Of a DNA stretch of 14,458 nt, positions 1 to 9,693 are shown in pieces. A program made the translations under genes and the position numbers. Source of the stretch: WRMR01 sp031548645 (GTDB lineage: Bacteria > Planctomycetota > Planctomycetia > Pirellulales > Thermoguttaceae); the NCBI GenBank assembly GCA_031548645.1, contig JAVBQX010000347.1:1-14458 (forward strand), written 5' to 3'. The number at the start of each line of letters is the position of its first letter. Within the stretch, counting starts at the first letter, position 1. Under the pieces are notes generated by a model, which saw only the letters and a program-made list of their open reading frames with translations, did not search any database and was not told the origin of the DNA.

Positions 1-132
1 TTATTAAAACAACACCCGGCCAAAACAAGCCTCGTCGGCAAACGTCGCGCCGCCGCATGGAGTTTCGATTTCCTACTCGAATTGATACGAGGAAAGCAAA
101 TGACTCCGTAATTCACGATTATTTACGTGCGC
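1..132. other. Left-edge stretch without a supported gene
   Basis: This is the DNA beyond the stop codon of the truncated DUF1559 gene. Reading the minus strand on past that stop in all three frames gives stops within 3 to about 20 codons. None of it resembles the missing DUF1559 C-terminus. A minus-strand ATG at 56-58 opens a frame that runs off the edge after about 19 codons, but it lacks a well-placed ribosome binding site and is not called. Nothing else is seen. Confidence 0.5.
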
Positions 133-918
133 TCACCCTGCGGCATAGGCCTTGTTGAGAACATTATACCGATGCTGATTTGCATTAACACCTGAAGGAA
201 CGGCTCCAAAAAAGAGGACCCCAAACAATGCGCCGCCGGAGTTCGTCAATGTATCGGCCGCATTTCCGCCATTGTTGTAAAACGCGTAATAATCCGTCGC
301 CCAACCGTTGGTCGGTCCTTCGCGGACCGCCGTTTGGCCGATACACCCCACGTAGTTGATTTTTCGACAATCCAGATAACTGCCGGCCCCCCCGCCGGAA
401 AAAAACCTGTTTTCCGCGCTTGAAGGACAATAATACGGCGGAATTCTAGCATCCCGCAATTGATCCAGATTTTGACGGCGGTCATAGCGTCCCGCTTCCG
501 GTTGATCTGTCGCCGGAGTACCGACGGGAACATAACTCAAATTGCAATCGCCGGGCTTGGCGCCCACGAGACCGACGCCTTCTCTCCAGTAACCGATGCT
601 CATCTGGCTGTAAAGCTGTTGCTGTTCAATATAGGGCAGCATAAATGTTATCCAAGTCAAAAAATTCCATTCCCGTCCTCCGACAGGAAGATTGGACCGG
701 TTTGAGTCCACGTGATTGTGTGCGGCAAGACCGAGTTGCTTCAGGTGGTTCGTACACTGCATCCTTCGAGCCGCTTCGCGGGCGGCCTGGACGGCGGGAA
801 GCAGAAGGGCGATCAAAATGCCGATGATCGCGATAACGACCAGCAATTCCACCAAGGTAAAGGCGAACTGGCTGCGTCCCACCCCTACTCTTTCCAATTT
901 AATACTTCGTTTTTCCAT
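133..918 (-). CDS. DUF1559 pseudopilin-like protein, C-terminally truncated
   Basis: A DUF1559-family protein of 261 aa with an N-terminal type IV prepilin-like methylation segment. Members of this large planctomycete family are exported, and are presumed to be processed by a prepilin peptidase at the inner face of the membrane; their individual roles are mostly unknown. Residues 19-24 read AFTLVE, followed by a hydrophobic helix and the hallmark PAVQAAREAARR, then MQCTNHLKQLG. The ATG at 918 is chosen over upstream in-frame codons because AGAGG lies about 7 nt before it and a strong promoter lies upstream. The protein ends ...NKAYAAG and lacks both the DGTSNT stretch and the H-x9-DG motif that the intact paralogue at 1804-3075 has. 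It may be a decayed or short variant. Family assignment is firm; function is unknown. Confidence 0.88.
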   Translation of the reverse strand: MEKRSIKLERVGVGRSQFAFTLVELLVVIAIIGILIALLLPAVQAAREAARRMQCTNHLKQLGLAAHNHVDSNRSNLPVGGREWNFLTWITFMLPYIEQQQLYSQMSIGYWREGVGLVGAKPGDCNLSYVPVGTPATDQPEAGRYDRRQNLDQLRDARIPPYYCPSSAENRFFSGGGAGSYLDCRKINYVGCIGQTAVREGPTNGWATDYYAFYNNGGNAADTLTNSGGALFGVLFFGAVPSGVNANQHRYNVLNKAYAAG

Positions 919-1008
919 CTTAAACCTCTTTGATATAAGGGGATACAAAAAGAAACAATACATTTGAAAAACGAGTAACACACTTTTGCACATTTGTATA
1001 CAACTGTT

Positions 1009-1037
1009 ATTATATGTTTTGGGTTTCAGTTTTTCAA
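1009..1037 (-). promoter_or_regulatory. Sigma70-like promoter of the truncated DUF1559 gene
   Basis: On the minus strand TTGAAA (1037-1032) and a perfect TATAAT (1014-1009) are separated by 17 nt. The predicted start point near 1002 gives a leader of about 84 nt before the ATG at 918. The spacing and both hexamers are the same as in the promoter at 3159-3187. Confidence 0.7.
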
Positions 1038-1184
1038 TACTGACGCAATCAAAATGGTAATTTTTGAATTGTTTTTTCAGAGTGGCGAACAATTGCTGAC
1101 AATTCTTTATCCAAACTGTGTATTTGTGACAGAAACAAGTAATATTTTCCTGTTGCCAGGGCCAATATGCCAAGATGCGGGCAT

Positions 1185-1210
1185 AAAAAAAGGACGGCGA
1201 ATGCCGTCCT
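1185..1210 (-). terminator. Rho-independent terminator after the lipoprotein gene
   Basis: AGGACGGC (1191-1198) pairs perfectly with GCCGTCCT (1203-1210) around a 4-nt loop. On the minus strand the stem is followed by a run of T (complement of the A-run at 1185-1191). It lies 25 bp beyond the lipoprotein stop codon, so it closes the DUF1559-lipoprotein unit and separates it from the next gene and its own promoter. Confidence 0.88.
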
Positions 1211-1235
1211 GAAGTTTGCCAACTTATACAAAAAA

Positions 1236-1718
1236 TTATTTTTTTATTCTCATTGCCCAGTTGGCTTCGTTGAAAGTCCTGGGGTCAAATTTTTTCACAT
1301 CAAATTCAAATGCGTTTTTTCCACCGGGTTCCACTTTGATTTTCAGCGGCGAAGTCACCGGTCTCCAATAGGAAGTGTCAATGAAACACTCGTAGAGATC
1401 GCCCGAATTATCCGAAGTGAGAATATTTTTCTTCACCGTGAGAGTGAATTCGCCGGCAATCAGACCGTCCAGTTCGCTGGATTTCATTTTCACCTGACCT
1501 TTGTCATCCGTGAAAAGTCCGGAGCCGAACCATTGCGTCTGGTTTTTTTCCAAGGGATAAGCCCCGACTTCCACACCTTCCAGGGGAACCCCATTCACCT
1601 TGACCGTAATCGTCACAGGATAAGTGTCCGGCATGCCTTCCGGACGTTTTTGGCCGCATCCGAGACACAGCATGGACGCAAACACCAGCAAACCGGCAAT
1701 CCGTAAATATCGTATCAT
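1236..1718 (-). CDS. Small lipoprotein with a predicted transthyretin-like beta domain
   Basis: A 160-aa predicted lipoprotein. MIRYLR is followed by a hydrophobic stretch and the lipobox LCLGC, with Cys21 as the expected lipidation site. The mature part has the pattern of planctomycete carboxypeptidase-regulatory or transthyretin-like lipoproteins: YPVTITVKVNGVPLEGVEV, then a glycine-rich turn, TDDKGQVKM and GEFTLTVKK. These are short beta strands of a small sandwich, usually thought to bind or pack against partners rather than catalyse. A TTG at 1736 would add six residues; the ATG at 1718 gives a better signal peptide, although its ribosome binding site (GAGA) is weak. It lies 85 bp downstream of the intact DUF1559 gene and before a terminator, so the two are probably cotranscribed. 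The exact partner is unknown. Confidence 0.8.
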   Translation of the reverse strand: MIRYLRIAGLLVFASMLCLGCGQKRPEGMPDTYPVTITVKVNGVPLEGVEVGAYPLEKNQTQWFGSGLFTDDKGQVKMKSSELDGLIAGEFTLTVKKNILTSDNSGDLYECFIDTSYWRPVTSPLKIKVEPGGKNAFEFDVKKFDPRTFNEANWAMRIKK

Positions 1719-1803
1719 TTTCAGTCTCAAATTCAATTTTAGCGCTTAAAACAAGGGCATGGCGTTGCCGCCATACCCCCCCAAAAAATCGATGTCCGAA
1801 GAA

Positions 1804-3075
1804 TCAGTCGATGGACTTCGCTTCACCGCCATTACGTGTTCCCATGGCCCCCCAAACTCCATAAGGACTTTCACCCGACGGTCTTTGAGTGCCGTACCCG
1901 GTGATTGCGCCGCTCGCATCGGCAAACTGCGCCACCGTTTGGGTCGGATCACCGGCGGAAACGGTATCGGAAACAAACGTTACGGAACCATCCACGCGGC
2001 AAATATTAGCGCCGCCGGTGTGATAGGAGTTGGCCGAGGAAATCGCCATTCCGGAAGCGGTGTCGCCACAAGTGGCGGAGTTGGGCGGTAAAACAGTCAC
2101 GAATCCGGCAAACACGACACGACCGTCGAACATACGGGCTCCGCGATAAACAACATAATTGACCCCGGTCTGGGCGACATGGTTTTTCCCCGCTTTTTTG
2201 TCCCGGCATTCCGCGGGAGTGATATTGATCTGCGAACCGCTTGCCGCACTGGTGTGATATCGACCGCCGTGGATGGACGCCCCGTTTCCGGGCGTGTAAA
2301 TGCCGGTTTCCGAAAAGGCGATGGTATTGCTGGTTCCATCGGAGCAGCCGGCCATCGGATACCAGGCTCCTCCGGTAAAGATTCCACGCCCGATTCCGCC
2401 GGCTCCAAGCGACCACTGCGCACCTTGGGCAGGAACGGTCCAACCGTTGGCATAGTCATCGCCGGTGCAAGCCTGATAGCTGCATGGGGCATTTGTATCA
2501 GGATTCGTTGCACTGCCGTTGCATGCCTGGGCCGAATTGGCAGCACCATCCGAAGGACAGGAGAAGATGCTGATCGGTCTGGTCATGAAATTATACCAAA
2601 GCTGGGAATTGGCATCCGCCGTAATCAGCGCGGACGGATATTCCCACCAAGGTTGCAGCGAGTATCCCGCGTCTTTGGGTTGGCCGCCGACGGTAATTGC
2701 CCCCAAAAACGTCGAATAGGTTTCGTAACGGGCCGTTTGTTCCATGAAAGGAAGCAAAAACGTCGTGAAAGACCAGCGGTGGTTGGCATTGGAATTGGCC
2801 GCTGCTTTCCCCCCCATGCCGACGGTGTAAGCCATCGGGCCGGCACGAAGTGACGGGAACGCTTTGAAAGCGTCATGATAAGTGTGAAGGGCCAAACCAA
2901 ACTGTTTCAGGTGGTTCGAGCATTGCATTCGACGCGCCGCTTCGCGGGCTGCCTGAACGGCCGGAAGCAAAAGTGCGATCAAAATTCCGATGATCGCGAT
3001 AACAACAAGGAGTTCAACCAAGGTGAAGGCATGCAAACTGCCTCCCCCCTCCATTTTCACGGTTTTTTTTCTCAT
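1804..3075 (-). CDS. DUF1559 pseudopilin-like protein, complete
   Basis: A full-length DUF1559 protein of 423 aa. The N-terminus carries a basic leader (MRKKTVK), AFTLVE at residues 16-21, a hydrophobic helix and PAVQAAREAARRMQC. The central part is rich in Gly, Ser, Asn and Cys and contains DGTSNTIAFSE. The family's C-terminal H-x9-DG motif is present (His352, Asp362-Gly363 in HTGGANICRVDG). The start ATG at 3075 has AAAAGGT upstream and a strong promoter at 3159-3187. The protein should be membrane-inserted through the N-terminal helix, which would be released or assembled by a type II secretion or type IV pilus-like machinery. No pilus assembly genes are in the window. It is followed by the lipoprotein gene. 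Family assignment is certain; the molecular function of DUF1559 is not established. Confidence 0.95.
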   Translation of the reverse strand: MRKKTVKMEGGGSLHAFTLVELLVVIAIIGILIALLLPAVQAAREAARRMQCSNHLKQFGLALHTYHDAFKAFPSLRAGPMAYTVGMGGKAAANSNANHRWSFTTFLLPFMEQTARYETYSTFLGAITVGGQPKDAGYSLQPWWEYPSALITADANSQLWYNFMTRPISIFSCPSDGAANSAQACNGSATNPDTNAPCSYQACTGDDYANGWTVPAQGAQWSLGAGGIGRGIFTGGAWYPMAGCSDGTSNTIAFSETGIYTPGNGASIHGGRYHTSAASGSQINITPAECRDKKAGKNHVAQTGVNYVVYRGARMFDGRVVFAGFVTVLPPNSATCGDTASGMAISSANSYHTGGANICRVDGSVTFVSDTVSAGDPTQTVAQFADASGAITGYGTQRPSGESPYGVWGAMGTRNGGEAKSID

Positions 3076-3158
3076 AAACTACCTTTTCGAAATAACAATA
3101 ATAAATCAGCCTGGGACGAAAATCCATGCACATACTTGCTTGGCACAGATTTCCTTTA

Positions 3159-3187
3159 ATTATATATACTGTCTGTAAAATTTTCAA
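3159..3187 (-). promoter_or_regulatory. Sigma70-like promoter of the DUF1559-lipoprotein unit
   Basis: On the minus strand TTGAAA (3187-3182) and TATAAT (3164-3159) are separated by 17 nt. A start near 3152 would give a leader of about 77 nt. The layout matches the promoter at 1009-1037 exactly, although the spacer sequences differ. Confidence 0.72.
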
Positions 3188-3489
3188 TATACATATGGAT
3201 TTATCATAGATCGTCTTGTTAAAACCAAGATTTCCATTATTTACTCCCTATCATTCCCATTTTTCTTCGGGCGATGACAAATAAAGATAAAATTGCGGTT
3301 CAATTTCATTTACGATCAGGTGGAATTGAAATAAGATATATTGTCTCTTAACAAATTTTGGATATCTTTCTCAACCTTGACCAAAAATGTTGCGGGGGTT
3401 AAACTAAAGTCGCATTTTTTGTCGCGTTTTTTTTGGAATAAATGCCGCTTCCAAGCGGTTTGATATAAATTGTTACAGAAAAGGTTCTT
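3188..3489. promoter_or_regulatory. secA: Divergent intergenic region upstream of secA
   Basis: AT-rich non-coding DNA between the DUF1559 promoter and the secA start. A candidate secA promoter is TTGACC (3377-3382) with TAAACT (3400-3405) at 17-nt spacing; the second hexamer matches consensus at only four positions. A second possible -10, TATAAA (3464-3469), has no matching -35. The secA ribosome binding site AAAGG lies about 6 nt before the ATG at 3490. A small hairpin (CCGCT-TCCA-AGCGG, 3445-3458) would sit in the leader if transcription starts at the first promoter. No SecM-like leader peptide is seen. Confidence 0.35.
3409..3432. repeat. Tandem 12-bp repeat with T-tracts before secA
   Basis: GTCGCATTTTTT (3409-3420) is followed directly by GTCGCGTTTTTT (3421-3432), which differs at one position. 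The T-runs could bend DNA or influence early secA transcription. No protein-coding explanation is apparent. Confidence 0.6.
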
Positions 3490-7202
<3,713 letters not shown>

Positions 7203-7203
<1 letters not shown>

Positions 7204-7223
7204 TGTGGAGTGTGGGGTGTGGA
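7203..7223. repeat. Heptamer tandem repeat at the secA stop codon
   Basis: Three 7-bp units, GTGTGGA, GTGTGGG and GTGTGGA, begin at the last base of the secA TAG stop. Similar heptamer runs occur at 8481-8513 and 11378-11405 in this window. Confidence 0.8.
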
Positions 7224-7237
7224 GTTAAAATCTTAGC

Positions 7238-7267
7238 CGCCGGGCTGGCCCGGCGCGACGTTTTTTT
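7238..7267 (+). terminator. Probable terminator after secA
   Basis: CGCCGGG (7238-7244) pairs perfectly with CCCGGCG (7249-7255) around CTGG. A run of seven T follows at 7261-7267 after a 5-nt gap. The gap between stem and T-run weakens the call, as does the next start codon lying only 31 nt beyond the run. Confidence 0.6.
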
Positions 7268-7297
7268 CTTGTCAAATCATCATGAAGGAGTGTGAAC

Positions 7298-8242
7298 ATG
7301 CGACATCGACTTTTCCCGCTTGTTCTTTTGTTGTTCGCGGTCATGACGGCGGGCGTTGCGCCGGCACAGGATTTCGACAAACAGGAATTTGCGAAAACCA
7401 TTTTGGCCGACATTGGCGTGACCGAAGCGGAACTGACGCAATTCGGCGTCATTGTGGCTGGCGTCATGGAACCGTATCAACAGTTTATGGATGAGAATAC
7501 GGGCGACGTAACACGAGAAAATTATGTGGAAAAGTGTGATTTCTTTTTTGATCATCTCATTTCCCCGATCATCAACGATTACCGGGCGGAGGCGGCCAAT
7601 TTCTTTACGGAAGATCAGTATTCGAAAATGACTTTGCGGCTCTACCAGGTGGCGGAAAATTTTCCCGAAGCCTTCAGGCTCAACGAAATTTTCGCCGGAG
7701 AATTGTTTCGATCATTTCTTCTGCCGGATGTCGTCCCCCTGACGGAAGAGCAATTGGCAGAACTGGCCGCCGTGCAGAAAGAGGCCGTTACAGACCTTGC
7801 CATCATCGAAATCACGTTGAAAGAGGAACATGCGGAATTGGTCGCGGAACTTGAAGCCCTGTTCAAGGAATTGGAAAAAGCCGAAACGGACGAGGCGAAA
7901 GCGGCCGTGCAGGAGAAGCTGAGCAAGGTCATGGCGAAAACCGCCGACCTGATGCGGGAACCGGTCCAAAAAGCCTTCGCCAAAATGCGGGGCAAACTCG
8001 ACTCGCTGCTGACGGCCGAGCAAAAGGCAAAACTCGCGCAGATCAAGCAGGACATTCCGGACTACCTGAAACAGGCCTTGGTGAAAATGCAAAAGTCGGA
8101 AGGTGACGGCGAGGTTTCCGCGGCCTGGCGACCGGGTCTCCATTCGTGGATGCCGGGCCAAGGCGCCCCGCGGGACCGGAACGGCCACCCCGGCGAAACC
8201 CGCCCGGAAAAACCGCCGAAATCGCGAACGTTTCCCGAGTGA
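7298..8242 (+). CDS. Secreted helical protein with two LTxEQ motifs, function unknown
   Basis: A 314-aa exported protein. MRHRLF, a hydrophobic core and the cleavage-like APA-QD near residue 23 form a Sec signal peptide. The mature protein is mostly charged helix, rich in Glu, Lys and Ala, and likely coiled coil from about 150 to 260. LTEEQ (148-152) and LTAEQ (238-242) resemble the LTxxQ motif of Spy/CpxP-type periplasmic chaperones; this is a resemblance only, and the protein is about twice their usual length. The last 45 residues are rich in Pro, Gly and Arg and probably disordered. The ATG at 7298 is chosen over a GTG two codons upstream because AAGGAG lies 7 nt before it. It sits just after secA, but the hairpin between them argues against simple cotranscription. 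The specific function is not recognised. Confidence 0.85.
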   Translation: MRHRLFPLVLLLFAVMTAGVAPAQDFDKQEFAKTILADIGVTEAELTQFGVIVAGVMEPYQQFMDENTGDVTRENYVEKCDFFFDHLISPIINDYRAEAANFFTEDQYSKMTLRLYQVAENFPEAFRLNEIFAGELFRSFLLPDVVPLTEEQLAELAAVQKEAVTDLAIIEITLKEEHAELVAELEALFKELEKAETDEAKAAVQEKLSKVMAKTADLMREPVQKAFAKMRGKLDSLLTAEQKAKLAQIKQDIPDYLKQALVKMQKSEGDGEVSAAWRPGLHSWMPGQGAPRDRNGHPGETRPEKPPKSRTFPE

Positions 8243-8297
8243 ATTTTTTTGAGCCGTTCGTGAATTGACGGCGTAACGGAAATTTCCTTGTTGCGAA

Positions 8298-8365
8298 AAC
8301 ACAGAGCCGGAAGCGTCAGCGCCCGGTCATTTTCGACCCGTCGCTCACGCTCCGGGCTCTGTGTT
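8298..8365. repeat. Palindromic dispersed element, copy 1
   Basis: A 68-bp inverted repeat. AACACAGAGCC (8298-8308) is the exact complement of GGCTCTGTGTT (8355-8365), and the pairing continues inward with a few mismatches to a short loop around 8327-8334. A second copy lies in opposite orientation at 12499-12565. It sits in the 285-bp gap between the secreted protein and prmC. The rest of that gap shows no gene or clear promoter. Confidence 0.9.
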
Positions 8366-8480
8366 GATGGTGCTTCCTGTGCATAAAGATAAAAAATGAC
8401 GCCACATTGGCCCGGTACGGCCGCTCCATAACTGTCGCGGCTCTGATTGCGGTGGCCTCGGCGAAATCGCCTTACCTTTA

Positions 8481-8513
8481 CTCATCCCTGGCCCCTCATC
8501 CCTAACCCCTACC
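8481..8513. repeat. Degenerate heptamer repeat before prmC
   Basis: Successive 7-bp units CTCATCC, CTGGCCC, CTCATCC and CTAACCC, then a partial CTACC, share CT at the start and C at the end. Read as two 14-mers (8481-8494 and 8495-8508), 12 of 14 bases agree. The array ends just before the prmC ribosome binding site. Confidence 0.75.
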
Positions 8514-8527
8514 ATCGGAGATTCCCC

Positions 8528-9400
8528 GTGTCGCAAGCGGAACAGTGGACAGTCAAACGACTGCTGGAGTGGACGACCGATTATTTCAAGAAGAGCGGTT
8601 CCGATTCGCCGCGGCTGGACGCCGAAATTCTCCTGGCCAAAGCCCTGGGCTGCAAACGCATCGACCTGTACGTCAGTTTCGCGAAAGAGCCCTCGGAAGA
8701 CGAGCGGACACGATTTCGGGCGATGGTGAAACGTCGCGCGGCGGGCGAGCCGGTCGCCTATCTCGTGGGGCACAAGGAATTCTATTCGCTTTCATTCCGG
8801 GTCACGCCGGACACGCTCATCCCGAGGCCGGAAACCGAGCACCTGGTCGTCGAATCGCTCGACCTGCTCGCGAAAATGGGAAGCAAGGGCGACTTAAGCG
8901 TGTGCGACGTCGGAACCGGCAGCGGCGCGATCGCGGTGGCCCTTGCCAAAAACGCGCCGAAATGCCGCGTCACGGCCGTCGATATTTCGCAACCGGCGCT
9001 CGACGTGGCCCGGCAGAATGCGGAAACGCACGGGGTTTCCGCCCGCGTGACCTTCGTGGCGTCCGACCTGCTGGCGGAATTTCCGGAAGAGCCGCTCTTC
9101 GATCTCGTGGTCAGCAACCCGCCCTACGTCAGCGAATCGGAATACGCGGAACTGCCCGCCGAGGTGAAAAACTTCGAGCCCAAACTCGCCCTGCTGGCCG
9201 GGGAGGACGGCACGGCGGTCATCCGGCGGCTTGCGGAACAGGCCGCGCCCCGGCTGCATGAAGGCGGCCGTTTTCTCGTCGAACTCAGCCCGATGATCGC
9301 GAAACGCATCGCCGAAATGCTGCAAAAACAAGGTTGGCACGATGTCCGCATCCTGCGCGACCTCGCCGGTCATGAACGCATCGTCTCGGCGGGGAGATGA
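8528..9400 (+). CDS. prmC: Peptide chain release factor N5-glutamine methyltransferase PrmC
   Basis: PrmC (HemK) transfers a methyl group from S-adenosylmethionine to the glutamine of the GGQ motif in release factors RF1 and RF2, which raises the efficiency of translation termination in the cytoplasm. The protein has 290 aa, the usual size. The N-terminal helical release-factor-binding domain ends with GEPVAYLVGHKEF, then IPRPETE (98-104). The SAM-binding motif is DVGTGSG (127-133), and the catalytic NPPY is at 197-200. The GTG at 8528 is chosen because CGGAG lies 7 nt upstream and the product then begins VSQAEQWTVKRLL, as expected; an ATG at 8447 in frame would add 27 unrelated, Pro-rich residues encoded by a heptamer repeat. 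prfA, a common neighbour of prmC in other bacteria, is not adjacent. Confidence 0.95.
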   Translation: MSQAEQWTVKRLLEWTTDYFKKSGSDSPRLDAEILLAKALGCKRIDLYVSFAKEPSEDERTRFRAMVKRRAAGEPVAYLVGHKEFYSLSFRVTPDTLIPRPETEHLVVESLDLLAKMGSKGDLSVCDVGTGSGAIAVALAKNAPKCRVTAVDISQPALDVARQNAETHGVSARVTFVASDLLAEFPEEPLFDLVVSNPPYVSESEYAELPAEVKNFEPKLALLAGEDGTAVIRRLAEQAAPRLHEGGRFLVELSPMIAKRIAEMLQKQGWHDVRILRDLAGHERIVSAGR

Positions 9401-9416
9401 CGAGACGGTCTTTTTT
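9382..9416 (+). terminator. Terminator overlapping the prmC stop codon
   Basis: CGTCTCG (9382-9388) pairs perfectly with CGAGACG (9401-9407) around a 12-nt loop that contains the prmC TGA. A run of six T follows at 9411-9416. The stem's left arm lies in the last prmC codons. Confidence 0.7.
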
Positions 9417-9419
9417 GTT

Positions 9420-9470
9420 TCTCGCGGAGACGCTGAGATCGCAGAGTGATTTCTCTGCGTCTCTGCGAGA
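9420..9470. repeat. Intergenic inverted repeat with alternative pairings
   Basis: TCTCGCGGAGACGC (9420-9433) pairs with GCGTCTCTGCGAGA (9457-9470) over 14 positions with one G-T wobble. An alternative inner hairpin is CGCAGAG (9440-9446) with CTCTGCG (9453-9459). Both use bases 9457-9459, so they exclude each other. The CTCTGCG-type words look like a dispersed intergenic repeat. It lies in the 293-bp gap between prmC and the peptidase gene. Confidence 0.8.
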
Positions 9471-9592
9471 GAGAAAGAATTAAGGTTTGGGAAATTGGAT
9501 TTTGAAAGTGACAAATGATACAAAAACCAAAGAACGGAAAAATTCCTGTCCCGAAACACTTTCCCCGGCTGCGCGGTTTCATTATAATGGGT

Positions 9593-9598
9593 TTGGCT
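9593..9598 (+). promoter_or_regulatory. Possible -10 element for the M2 peptidase gene
   Basis: A perfect TATAAT lies 96 bp before the peptidase start, but no recognisable -35 is found at 16-18 nt upstream. It is the best promoter candidate in this gap and remains weak. Confidence 0.35.
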
Positions 9599-9693
9599 TT
9601 TTGAATAGTTGAGCCGCAAGGGATGGCCGCCGGGCGCATGCCGTTCGTGAATTTCGCGTTTTTCGTGGACCAGAAAACAGGGAGATTTTTATC

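Noticed and set aside
919..1173. N-terminal extension of the truncated DUF1559 protein by 85 residues
   Set aside because: The extension would translate the promoter and leader DNA, is Cys/Phe-rich and unlike DUF1559 leaders. ATG 918 has a ribosome binding site directly before a basic leader peptide.
8298..8365. CRISPR-like reading of the repeats
   Set aside because: Copies are single, far apart, inverted and palindromic, with no regularly spaced spacers and no cas genes.
8447..8527. Upstream ATG extending prmC by 27 residues
   Set aside because: The extra residues are Pro-rich and encoded by a heptamer repeat. The GTG at 8528 has a good ribosome binding site and the expected PrmC N-terminus.
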